Below are positions 1-7,622 of a stretch of DNA of 52,467 nt, one piece after another; the first letter of the stretch is position 1; the number at the start of each line of letters is the position of its first letter. The translations under genes and the position numbers were made by a program. The DNA is from an uncultured Lachnospiraceae bacterium. Its GTDB lineage: Bacteria > Bacillota > Clostridia > Lachnospirales > Lachnospiraceae. The stretch is from NCBI GenBank assembly GCA_902777355.1, contig CACYTU010000018.1:1-52467 (forward strand). Direction: 5' to 3'. Under the pieces are notes generated by a model. The model was not told the origin of the DNA and searched no databases. It saw only the letters and a program-made list of their open reading frames with translations.

Positions 1-1
1 G

Positions 2-619
2 ATCACGGCGGCATCGGGCGCGACTGCACAGTACAATGCCGCCCCCTCAAAGACGGTCACGATCAAAGTGCTCCCTGCAGTCACTTCGTCTCTGACAGCA
101 GCCAACCAGGCGACCGGCATTAAGCTGACCTGGAAAAAGGTCTCCGGTGCGACAGGCTACAAGATCTACCGCAACTCCACCCTGATCAAGACTATCACCG
201 GCGACAGTATCGTTACCTATGTGGATACTAAAGCCAATACCAACATGACGAGGTATATCTACAAGGTGGTGGTTAAGGGACCTGCCGGAGACAGCCCTCT
301 TTCCAGATCAATCACTGTGTACAGGGTAAAGAGACCGGAGATTTCCTTTGCTGCAAACAGCGGTCCCTCCAGGATGACTGTCAAGTGGACCAGGACCCCA
401 AGGGCAACCGGCTATCAGATCAAGTACAGCACGAGCAAAACCTTTGCATCAGACAACGGGTCGGTCAGTGCGTATGGCGGGACTACAGATTCCAGACGCA
501 TAGGAGACCTGAAGAAGGGAAAAATCTATTACGTGAAGATCCGCACCTATAAGGTTGTTGGCAACGGATTATACTGGTCCGAGTGGAGCCCGGTGAAGAG
601 CGTGAAGATCAGTAAATAA
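2..619 (+). CDS. fibronectin type III repeat protein, 3' part only
   Basis: The reading frame is open from base 2, so the gene starts before the window and only its C-terminal part (about 205 residues) is present. Two consecutive fibronectin type III-like beta domains are visible. The first has the core pattern IKLTWKKVSGATGYKIYR and the second MTVKWTRTPRATGYQIKY. Each is followed by a YxYKV or YYVKIRTY strand and a WSEWSP-type edge. The protein ends directly after the second domain, with no LPXTG signal or membrane anchor. Such repeats usually form spacers in secreted or wall-attached Clostridia proteins. The enzymatic or binding part, if any, lies upstream of the window. A GTG at 68 could be read as a start but has no ribosome site and would cut into the domain. 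Confidence 0.8.
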   Translation: MTAASGATAQYNAAPSKTVTIKVLPAVTSSLTAANQATGIKLTWKKVSGATGYKIYRNSTLIKTITGDSIVTYVDTKANTNMTRYIYKVVVKGPAGDSPLSRSITVYRVKRPEISFAANSGPSRMTVKWTRTPRATGYQIKYSTSKTFASDNGSVSAYGGTTDSRRIGDLKKGKIYYVKIRTYKVVGNGLYWSEWSPVKSVKISK

Positions 620-636
620 AATCCATCAATCCTTTT

Positions 637-718
637 AAACATACATGTTTGTGTCTACTCACCCGTGGCGGCAAGGAATGAATTCAAGTCCGTAATTGAG
701 ACACAAGTACATATGTAG
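637..718. repeat. family D dispersed inverted repeat, copy D1
   Basis: An 82-bp palindromic element lies just after the fibronectin gene. The left arm (about 639-656, ACATACATGTTTGTGTCT) pairs with the right arm at 698-718, and the middle is unpaired. Related arms reappear near 26666, 34480, 34706 and 36670. It lies upstream of the terminator at 732. No reading frame is visible. Confidence 0.55.
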
Positions 719-731
719 ATTAGGACATCAC

Positions 732-758
732 AAGGCGCTCCTTCGGGGGCGCCTTTTT
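732..758 (+). terminator. Rho-independent terminator
   Basis: A 10-bp stem (AAGGCGCTCC with GGGGCGCCTT, one G-T pair) closes on a TTCG loop and is followed by a T run. It terminates the fibronectin gene. Confidence 0.85.
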
Positions 759-858
759 AGTTTGTGTTGGACAGAAGGATGGCTGTAACCATATGAATAT
801 GCTATTATTAAGCTGACAGTAAAATCCGGTGAGACAGTATTGCAAGAGGGGTGAAGAC

Positions 859-2649
859 ATGTCTGAAGACAACAGATCAACAGCCGGTTCCCGCCTTGCG
901 CGACGCACATCTGCCAAAGGGCGCATAAGCAGGAACAGAAGCGCAGAAAACCTCCGCAGGCCCGCAGGCACAGCGCAGAAATATGGAGGCCAGGCACAGT
1001 ATTTCGGACGAACAGCGCAGAATTACAGAGGCCCGGCACAGAATTCCGTACGCACAGCGCGATATTCCGGAGGAACAGCACACAATTCCGGACGCAGAGG
1101 CACAAAGCAGAGTTCACTGGGCACAAGCACAGGACGCGGTTCCCGCAATACAAAAGGAAACAGAAATAAAGGCCGGGAAATCCCCCCTGTGTCTCTGGAA
1201 CGCAACAGTAATATCATTGACGGTATCACGTTCGGCTTCTCCATTGCGCTGCTGCTGGGAGCTGCAGTCGGATGTGTCTATTCCGGAGCAGGCGATACGC
1301 TGATCGAGGACTTCATACGGATCCTGACCATGCCTGCGCCGCTCGTCACGGATTATTTCGCGCTGGGAAGCCTTCCGGCCACTTTCCTTAACGCGGGGCT
1401 CTGCGGCCTTTCCATGGCTCTTTTTATGTTCTTTATGCCGGGACTGTCCCATGTCAACACTCTCGCCGGTTTCTTTCTGATAATCTCACACTGCTTCTAC
1501 GGGCTCAATTTCCTAAATATGTGGCCGTGTTTTCTGGCGCCCTTCCTGTATTTGAAGCTGAAAAACCTCAATTACAATGATAACCTGCATATCTGCATGT
1601 TCGCGACCTGTTTTGCTCCCTTTGTCAGTGAACTTTTGTTCCGCTATATCCAGGGCGATATGTACCGCACAGGAACGATCACGATCACTTTACGGGGATG
1701 TCTTCTGACTGTCGTGTTCATGTTCATTCTCGCCTTCGTCGCGCCGGCTATCCTCCCCGGCGTCAATGCCTGGCACAAAGGCTACAATCTCTACAACGGC
1801 GGTCTGGCCTACGGTATGTTCGGATTCCTGCTCTTCAGCTTTTTGTACCGGACTATGGGCGTGGAGTACCCTCACGTTCCGATCCGGCACAACCAGCTTT
1901 ACAACCTGGCGGGCAACTCCTACCGTCTCTTTGGAAACACCTTTTTCCTTCTGCTGTTTCTCGCCTGTCTGGCGGCGGGATGGTTCCTGAACGGCAGATC
2001 CTTTAAAGGGATTGAGGTTTTTTTCCGTGACACGGGTTATCACAGTAATTTTGCACAGAAATACGGTATGCGTCTCTGTCTGATCAATATCGGTCTGTAC
2101 GGTATGTTCTTTCTGGTGTACATCAATATTGTCATTCATTTTACCAGAGGTGCCGGATTCACAGCCCCCACTTTCGGTGTCATACTGGCAGCTCTGACTT
2201 TTACCTCAATGGGGCAGCACGCACGCAACGTGTGGCCGATCTTCATCGGCTATCCACTGCTTTCTTTATTCTCGACCCTGTTCAACCACCTGATCGGCGG
2301 CAATGCCCTATGGACGGTGTCGACGCAGGCTTATATCAACAGCGTCGCCTTTGCCACCGGTCTCTGTCCCATCGTCGGACGTTACGGCTCGATTGCAGGC
2401 ATCATTGCGGGCATGCTCTGCGCCGCGCTCTGTACTGCAACAAGCTCCCTGCACGGAGGTCTGGTGCTCTATAACGGCGGCTTCACAGCCGGCATTACTG
2501 CCCTGATTCTCCTCCCGATCCTGGAGCATTATATCCCGAATCCCCGCAATGACATGAACCACCACATCGATCTGCGCGACATGATAACCCTCAGGGGCCC
2601 CTCCACTGATCCTCAGAACGAAACAAATCCTGAAAAATCCCCGGAATAA
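859..2649 (+). CDS. DUF1576-type polytopic membrane protein
   Basis: This predicted 596-residue integral membrane protein probably belongs to the DUF1576 family, whose function is unknown. The ATG at 859 is chosen because AAGAGGGG precedes it; a GTG at 829 would add ten residues but lacks a site. Residues 1-110 are hydrophilic, rich in Arg, Gly and Gln, and built of degenerate 11-residue units (AQxYxGxAQ type) encoded by a 33-nt repeat. The rest holds about ten hydrophobic segments. Two internally similar motifs, GYNLYNGGLAYG in the middle and LVLYNGGFTAG near the end, suggest an ancient duplication. The family assignment rests on the repeated LYNGG motifs and the topology and is from memory. 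The gene is monocistronic, and a 24-bp minisatellite begins at its stop codon. Confidence 0.65.
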   Translation: MSEDNRSTAGSRLARRTSAKGRISRNRSAENLRRPAGTAQKYGGQAQYFGRTAQNYRGPAQNSVRTARYSGGTAHNSGRRGTKQSSLGTSTGRGSRNTKGNRNKGREIPPVSLERNSNIIDGITFGFSIALLLGAAVGCVYSGAGDTLIEDFIRILTMPAPLVTDYFALGSLPATFLNAGLCGLSMALFMFFMPGLSHVNTLAGFFLIISHCFYGLNFLNMWPCFLAPFLYLKLKNLNYNDNLHICMFATCFAPFVSELLFRYIQGDMYRTGTITITLRGCLLTVVFMFILAFVAPAILPGVNAWHKGYNLYNGGLAYGMFGFLLFSFLYRTMGVEYPHVPIRHNQLYNLAGNSYRLFGNTFFLLLFLACLAAGWFLNGRSFKGIEVFFRDTGYHSNFAQKYGMRLCLINIGLYGMFFLVYINIVIHFTRGAGFTAPTFGVILAALTFTSMGQHARNVWPIFIGYPLLSLFSTLFNHLIGGNALWTVSTQAYINSVAFATGLCPIVGRYGSIAGIIAGMLCAALCTATSSLHGGLVLYNGGFTAGITALILLPILEHYIPNPRNDMNHHIDLRDMITLRGPSTDPQNETNPEKSPE

Positions 2650-2771
2650 ACGGTGCGGATTTTCTACGGAATATACAACCGGATTCCATATGGAATATAC
2701 AACCGGATTCCATACGGAATATACAACAGGTTTCCATGCGGAATATACAACAGTTTCCATACGGAATATAA
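2642..2771. repeat. 24-bp minisatellite starting at a stop codon
   Basis: Units beginning CGGAATATAC start at 2667, 2691, 2715, 2739 and 2762. An older diverged unit at 2642 contains the TAA stop of the DUF1576 gene. Spacing is 23-25 bp and the typical unit continues AACCGGATTCCATA. The region between this gene and the LysM gene otherwise holds only AT-rich promoter-like sequence. Confidence 0.85.
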
Positions 2772-2912
2772 AACAGGCTGACATTCTTCCCGCGAACGAT
2801 AAAACGCAGAAATGTTCCCGGCCCCGTTTTCGCGAACGGATGAGAAATATATAAATATCACTTTCATTGTCACGGGATATATCAAGACGCTGGTTAACAA
2901 GGAGGTCATTCG

Positions 2913-3959
2913 ATGTACATCAAAAGCTTTATGAACCGGCAGCACATATCAATCCTGACAGCTGTAGTCGTTCTTATCATGTCTTTCAGCACGCCAATGG
3001 CGGCCATCGCTTCCCAATCGGAGATGCCCGATGTCAGCACCGAATCCGGCGCGGAATCAAGTACTGAATCCGGTACTGAATCCATCCCTGAAACCAGCAC
3101 TGACTCCGTCACTGAATCCGGTACTGAATCAACGGCTGATGCCACCGGTGCGGAGTCCTTCCATTATCAGCACGATCCGATGGAAAATCCAAATGCAGCC
3201 AGGGACATTATCGTCAATCCCGAAGCTGTATACGGATATTCTCCGAGTCCCGATTCAGTAAGACTCAAGCAGTTTGCAGACTATCTCGATTGGACCGATA
3301 AGGAAGAAGTCGAGGCTGGCCGCAGGGAACGGGAGGAGTATCACGAGAATTTCAGTATCCTCTACAGAACGATTGAGGATATGCTCGGACAAGGTAAGAA
3401 TGTTGAGGAAATTGCGCGGGCTGTCAGTAAAGCCCGCAATGAGATCAGACTGGCGTCTTACGAAGGAAATCCGGAGGGGCTTGCGGATGTAAAAGAAAGT
3501 AATCTTCAAACCTACGGGCATGAAGAAGGCCCCACACCCGATCAGCTCTATGAGAAATACGGGTCATGGCAGACCGTGATCGAAAAGGCTCTCAGCTCCA
3601 ATCCCGGAATGGATGCCTGCCTCGGTCTTTACGATGAATACTACGACACATATGATATTCCGGACAGGCTCAGCGCTCTGCAGATCACAGATGAAAGCGA
3701 GAGCACAGGTGCACAGGCGGAAACCTCTGATGAAAACGGGAACGCCGATGCGCAGACAGAGACATCTGAGAAACCCGAAACAACCTCCGGGCCCTCCGGG
3801 ACTTACCGCGTCAAGAGCGGTGACTGCCTCTGGGATATCGCTGCTTCAGAGCTTGGCGACGGAGGCCGCTGGCAGGAAATCTATGAGCTCAATAAAAATG
3901 AGATCGATGATCCGCGCCTGATTTATGAAGGACAGGAATTTGTCCTCCCCGCCGCATAA
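2913..3959 (+). CDS. secreted LysM-domain protein
   Basis: The 348-residue exported protein has an N-terminal hydrophobic signal segment (about residues 10-30, ending AAIAS). A low-complexity Ser/Thr/Glu linker of TESG-type repeats (about 40-70) follows, encoded by a 12-nt repeat. Next is a charged, helical middle region of unknown fold (about 80-250), then an acidic linker. A single LysM domain at the C terminus (about 296-347) has the pattern YRVKSGDCLWDIA ... WQEIYELNKNEI ... LIYEGQEFVLP. LysM domains bind peptidoglycan or chitin glycans, so the protein is probably held on the wall. The start has a strong AAGGAGG site at 2898-2904. Function beyond wall binding cannot be read. Confidence 0.85.
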   Translation: MYIKSFMNRQHISILTAVVVLIMSFSTPMAAIASQSEMPDVSTESGAESSTESGTESIPETSTDSVTESGTESTADATGAESFHYQHDPMENPNAARDIIVNPEAVYGYSPSPDSVRLKQFADYLDWTDKEEVEAGRREREEYHENFSILYRTIEDMLGQGKNVEEIARAVSKARNEIRLASYEGNPEGLADVKESNLQTYGHEEGPTPDQLYEKYGSWQTVIEKALSSNPGMDACLGLYDEYYDTYDIPDRLSALQITDESESTGAQAETSDENGNADAQTETSEKPETTSGPSGTYRVKSGDCLWDIAASELGDGGRWQEIYELNKNEIDDPRLIYEGQEFVLPAA

Positions 3960-3986
3960 CACTTGCCAAAACAGGAGGTGTCCGGA

Positions 3987-4253
3987 TTGTTCAAGTGGAT
4001 TAAAAGGCTGTTTGCTGCTGCGCCGCGGCATGGGATGATCACAAGGAGATGCAGGAATTGCGGGAAGATCTTTTCTCTTCCGGAAGATGTTCAGTACTGG
4101 CCGGACTGCTACTGCCTGGAATGCAGGTCGAAGGCTCCTGAACAAATAATCACGAGAAAATGCAGGAGATGTGGAAAAATGTTCTCATTTTCCTCAACTG
4201 TAAGGCAGTGGCCAAAATATTGCCGGCAATGTCAGGCAAGGCGGAAACATTGA
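3987..4253 (+). CDS. small double zinc-ribbon protein
   Basis: The 88-residue basic protein carries two consecutive treble-clef or zinc-ribbon motifs. The first is CRNCGKIF with a later CLEC, and the second is CRRCGKMF with a later CRQCQARRK. Both resemble the 'probable zinc-ribbon' zf-trcl type, in which CxxCG and CxxC pairs hold one zinc. The TTG at 3987 is taken as the start because AGGAGG lies at 3973-3978. An in-frame TTG at 3963 is upstream of that site. It follows the LysM gene by 27 bases and may be co-transcribed. The role is unknown; nucleic-acid or protein binding is plausible. Confidence 0.7.
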   Translation: MFKWIKRLFAAAPRHGMITRRCRNCGKIFSLPEDVQYWPDCYCLECRSKAPEQIITRKCRRCGKMFSFSSTVRQWPKYCRQCQARRKH

Positions 4254-4505
4254 CATGGCGTGTGGTGTCAAACAATACTTCATGTATATATATGCGCATG
4301 GACAATGCGATGCAGTGTGATTTCCGTGAACAGGGCTGCATGTAAACACCCTGCGAGAGGGCGTGACAGTAACACGATGCTTCGCGTTCCGCTTCAGAAA
4401 TAGTGACTGATGTGGAAAACGGTGTCGATCTGTGCTACGATAAGTCTGTCGTGAAAGCGGCAGGAAAACATTTTTTTATAATTTACATTATTTCTTTTAA
4501 GGAGA

Positions 4506-4633
4506 GTGCTGTTTGAAGAAGTACAACACATTGGAGATTGTGGGCTGACCGGGAGGTTTGCTGACAATCACAAGCCTCCCGCTGAAAAGCAGCTTTTGGT
4601 CACAAGTTTTCAGGAGGTAAAAAACATTGAATA
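4506..4633 (+). other. possible leader or decayed small ORF before the acetyltransferase
   Basis: AAGGAGA at 4499-4505 precedes a TTG at 4513 that opens an 11-codon peptide (MKKYNTLEIVG) ending at a TGA at 4546. In the -1 frame, an ORF open from GTG 4506 continues through LTGRFADNHKPPAEKQ and stops at 4631-4633. That stop overlaps the TTG start of the acetyltransferase. The sequence between contains a hairpin (4549-4581, CGGGAGG with CCTCCCG). It could be a frameshifted small gene, a leader peptide or chance. Confidence 0.3.
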
Positions 4634-5253
4634 AAAATGACTGCACGATTCGTTTAGAAAAGAAGGAAGACTACAGAGCAGTTGAGAACCTTGTCAGGGA
4701 ATCATTCTGGAATGTTTATCGCCCGGGATGCAGTGAGCACTATGTAATCCATGTGCTCCGGGAGGATCCGGCTTTTGTAAAAGAACTGGATTTCGTCATG
4801 GAGCAGGATGGCAGGCTGATCGGGCAGAATATGTTTATGAGGACGATCATCGAAGCTGACGATGGCAGAGTGATCGATGTTCTCACTATGGGGCCGATTT
4901 GTATCACACCGGAGTTGAAGCGTCAGGGATGTGGAAAGGCCTTGCTGGACTATTCACTGGAAAAGGCTGCGGAACTTGGATTCGGAGCGGTGCTGTTCGA
5001 GGGCAATATTGATTTCTATGGCAAGAGCGGGTTTGACTATGCCGGAAAATTCGGAATCCGGTATCATGATCTGCCCGAAGACGCGGATTCATCGTTTTTT
5101 CTCTGCAAAGAACTGGTTACAGGATTTCTTGACGGAATCACAGGCGTTTATCAGACTCCGCAGGGATATTACGTGAGCGATGAGGAAGTGGATGAGTTCG
5201 ATCTGGATTTTCCTTATAAGGAAAAGCTGAAACTGCCCGGTCAGATTTTCTAA
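4627..5253 (+). CDS. GNAT-family N-acetyltransferase
   Basis: The 208-residue protein has the GNAT fold, which transfers an acyl group from acetyl-CoA to an amine. The acetyl-CoA pyrophosphate loop is visible at about residues 97-106 as LKRQGCGKAL (R-x-x-G-x-G/A). It is followed by the helix and strand of motif B (GFGAVLFEGNIDFYGKSGF). The C-terminal 60 residues form an extra lobe seen in YhbS-like members. The TTG start is preceded by AGGAGG at 4612-4617, and no better in-frame start exists. The substrate cannot be inferred. Confidence 0.88.
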   Translation: MNKNDCTIRLEKKEDYRAVENLVRESFWNVYRPGCSEHYVIHVLREDPAFVKELDFVMEQDGRLIGQNMFMRTIIEADDGRVIDVLTMGPICITPELKRQGCGKALLDYSLEKAAELGFGAVLFEGNIDFYGKSGFDYAGKFGIRYHDLPEDADSSFFLCKELVTGFLDGITGVYQTPQGYYVSDEEVDEFDLDFPYKEKLKLPGQIF

Positions 5254-5498
5254 ATGAAAAACCAATAATCCTGGCAGTTGATACTTCAGGGAGAAGCTGT
5301 TTTTCATTTCAGAGGTTTGCGCCGTAACGCCGTAAACCTACGTTTATCCCATCGGAGAAATCACCTACGCGGATTTCTCATTGGAGATACCTGAGTACTG
5401 ACATGCTCAGGCATGCTGTGAATGCATGCAAAATGAGCGGATACTGAGAGGATTCCGCTGAGAGGGAACGGATGTATTAATCTGTTTTCCGGATTTTT

Positions 5499-5535
5499 AC
5501 AAGGGCCTGCGATATGCAGGCTCTTGTTTTCTTTT
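5499..5535 (+). terminator. probable Rho-independent terminator
   Basis: A 12-bp stem (ACAAGGGCCTGC with GCAGGCTCTTGT) on a short loop is followed by TTTTCTTTT. It lies about 250 bases after the acetyltransferase. The sequence from 5254 to 5498 holds no credible gene. Confidence 0.65.
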
Positions 5536-5750
5536 CTCGCAGGGCTGCCGTAAGGTATCTTTTGCCTGATGGCGAACGGCAGCCGCCTCTTCCCTGCTGA
5601 CATGGTCCGCATAATGTTGTATTCCGCCCTGGGGCGGACACTCTACTTTCCGTAGGTAGCTTATTGATACAGGCTGAATTACAATCTGTACATGAGAAGA
5701 AACATAATTTGCGAAAGAAGCGTGATTTTTGAAAGAAAAAACGTAATCTT

Positions 5751-5804
5751 CAGAAGAAGTGAAATCTGCAGAAGAAGTGAAATCTGCAGAAGAAGTGAAA
5801 TCTG
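5751..5804. repeat. 18-bp tandem repeat, three copies
   Basis: The unit CAGAAGAAGTGAAATCTG occurs at 5751, 5769 and 5787 with perfect 18-bp spacing. Decayed GAAGAAAxxGTAATCTT-like units flank it from about 5710 to 5850. It lies in the 680-base gap before the regulator gene, where nothing else is recognisable. Confidence 0.85.
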
Positions 5805-5932
5805 CAAAAGAAAAAGTGTAATCTTCACAAGAAAAAGAGAGATCTGCGGATGCATTTCCTGAGTGCGCTTCGACAGAATGGCAGGCCGGCAGGGGAGCTG
5901 TGCCGATACCGGTGAGAGAGGAGAGTGCGGTT

Positions 5933-6625
5933 ATGAACCAGTATGTTACAGGTGCGGTTATTAAGGAACTGCGTGAAAGAAACAAAATGACCCAGCTTCA
6001 GCTGGCGGAAAAGCTTGGAGTAAGTGACAAGACGATCTCGAAATGGGAGACTGCCAAAGGATACCCGGACATTACCCTGTTGGAACCAATCGCAGGGGAG
6101 TTCAGGATTTCGGTCACAGAGCTGATATCCGGAAATACGATTTACAATGCGAATGTTTCCGCGAATATGCTCCGCTCGAAGTTTTATGTCTGCCCGGTGT
6201 GCGGAAATGCCATACACAGTATGGGAGAGGCGGTTATTCATTGTCATGGCATACTGCTTACTCCGTCAGAGGCGGAATCCACGGATGAACGGCACATGGT
6301 TTTTATTGAACGTGCAGAGGATGAATATTATGTACGAGTCGATCACAGTATGACAAAGGAACACTACATTTCTTTTGCGGCTGCTGTATCTCACGATGGT
6401 ATACAGATGGTTAAGCTTTATCCGGAGGGGAATGCCGAAGCGAGGTTCAAAATCAGAGGTGTCAAAAGGATTTTCTTTTACTGCAACCGGGACGGGCTGT
6501 TTTCAATCGATCCTGTAAAGGGTATTGATGACAAAGAAAGCGGATACGATGATGCCCGGGAGAGAAGGGAACTGGAGAAGGCCGCAGATATGCTGTTTGG
6601 ACAGAAAACGAATCTCAAAAGATAG
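5933..6625 (+). CDS. XRE-type regulator with desulfoferrodoxin/SOR-like sensor domain
   Basis: The 230-residue protein has an N-terminal helix-turn-helix (residues 8-60, LAEKLGVSDKTISKWE). A desulforedoxin-like metal knuckle follows (C87-PV-C90, then C104-H105 where the classical site has two Cys). The C-terminal part (about 113-190) resembles superoxide reductase. His121, His138 (DHSM) and His144 (KEHYI) match three of its iron ligands and Cys184 the axial Cys. The final CNxH motif reads C-N-R-D, so one His ligand is replaced by Asp187. This suggests a redox- or metal-sensing repressor rather than an enzyme. The ATG at 5933 follows GAGAGGAGAG. No partner gene is adjacent. Confidence 0.82.
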   Translation: MNQYVTGAVIKELRERNKMTQLQLAEKLGVSDKTISKWETAKGYPDITLLEPIAGEFRISVTELISGNTIYNANVSANMLRSKFYVCPVCGNAIHSMGEAVIHCHGILLTPSEAESTDERHMVFIERAEDEYYVRVDHSMTKEHYISFAAAVSHDGIQMVKLYPEGNAEARFKIRGVKRIFFYCNRDGLFSIDPVKGIDDKESGYDDARERRELEKAADMLFGQKTNLKR

Positions 6626-6674
6626 AGAATACGATGCCGCAGCCAAAGTGAGCTTCGAAATGAGAGTTTTTTAT

Positions 6675-6967
6675 GTGGAAACTGTTTAGTGAAAACTGTG
6701 TAGTGGGAACTGTTTAGTGGAAACTGTTTAGTGAAAACTGTGTGGCAGGAACTGTTTGGTGGAAACTGTTTAGTGAAAACTGTGTGGCAGGAACTGTTTG
6801 GTGGAAACTGTTTAGCGGAAACTGTTTAGCGGAAACTGCTTGCGAGAGCTGTTTAGTGGGAACTTCCTGGTGAGCATTTCCCGGAAAGCATTTCCTGGTG
6901 AGAACTTCTTAGTGAGAACTTCCCGGTGAGAACTTCCCGGTGAGAACTTCCCGGTCAGATCTTCAGG
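6675..6967. repeat. 14-bp degenerate tandem array, about 290 bp
   Basis: About twenty head-to-tail units of 13-16 bp fill the gap after the regulator. The first part follows GGAACTGTTTAGTG / GAAAACTGTGTAGTG and the last part AGAACTTCCCGGTG. It drifts steadily from one unit type to the other, as expected for replication slippage. It is not a CRISPR, because there are no unique spacers. Confidence 0.85.
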
Positions 6968-7020
6968 GGAAAAGCCGGGCTATCCGGGGAAACTATTCCG
7001 GTAATATGTCCGGAGATCAA

Positions 7021-7062
7021 AAGACCGCCGATGGAAAAATTAATTTCCTGCGGTCTTTTTTT
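7021..7062 (+). terminator. Rho-independent terminator
   Basis: The stem AAGACCGC (7021-7028) pairs with GCGGTCTT (7050-7057) and is followed by a run of seven or more T. It ends transcription through the 14-bp array. Confidence 0.8.
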
Positions 7063-7240
7063 ATTGGCAAAAGAAATTAAACTGCTACAATAAAACATGA
7101 CCCATTGATGACAATGAGCATGACCGGCAGAATTTTACCCTTTCAGGATGATCGATATGACCTGTCATGAATATAAGAACACTTCTAAATGAGTCTCTGT
7201 GATCCGGCATTTGATAAAGGTTAAAGGACAGGAGGACCAT

Positions 7241-7576
7241 ATGGCATCAACAAAAGAGTATCTGGATTTTATAATGGGGCAGCTGGAGGATCTTGATGAG
7301 ATCAGCTGCAGGGCCATGATGGGAGAATATATCTTATACTACCGCGGTAAATTATTCGGAGGTATCTATGACGACCGGCTCCTGGTAAAGCCGGTCCCGG
7401 CGGCAGTGAGAATGATGCCGGACGCTGTGATGGAACTGCCATATGATGGAGCTAAGGAAATGCTCATGGTAGATGATGTAGATGACCGTCAGTTCCTGTG
7501 TGAACTGATCGGGAGTATGTGGGCGGAACTGCCGGAGATGAAAAAGAAGAAATCAGGACAGGCACGTAAGTCCTGA
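7241..7576 (+). CDS. TfoX N-terminal domain protein
   Basis: The 111-residue protein matches the TfoX/Sxy N-terminal domain. It has the opening helix EYLDFIMGQL, the SCRAMMGEYILYYRGKLFGG core and the DDRLLVKP strand typical of this fold. In Proteobacteria the domain is part of a competence regulator; in Firmicutes the stand-alone form has no established role. The ATG at 7241 is chosen because ACAGGAGG precedes it by a few bases; an upstream in-frame start at 7199 lacks a site. The C terminus is Lys-rich. The deacetylase gene starts 47 bases downstream, so the two may share a transcript. Confidence 0.82.
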   Translation: MASTKEYLDFIMGQLEDLDEISCRAMMGEYILYYRGKLFGGIYDDRLLVKPVPAAVRMMPDAVMELPYDGAKEMLMVDDVDDRQFLCELIGSMWAELPEMKKKKSGQARKS

Positions 7577-7622
7577 AGCCCGGCAGAGCCATTTTGAAAA
7601 AAAGAAACTCAGGGAGCAGGAT

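Noticed and set aside
5497-5985. Minus-strand frame with repeated DFTSSA units.
   Set aside because: The repeats come from the 18-bp minisatellite. There is no ribosome site, and it overlaps the HTH gene start.
6675-6967. Possible CRISPR array.
   Set aside because: Units are contiguous and degenerate with no unique spacers, and no cas genes are present.
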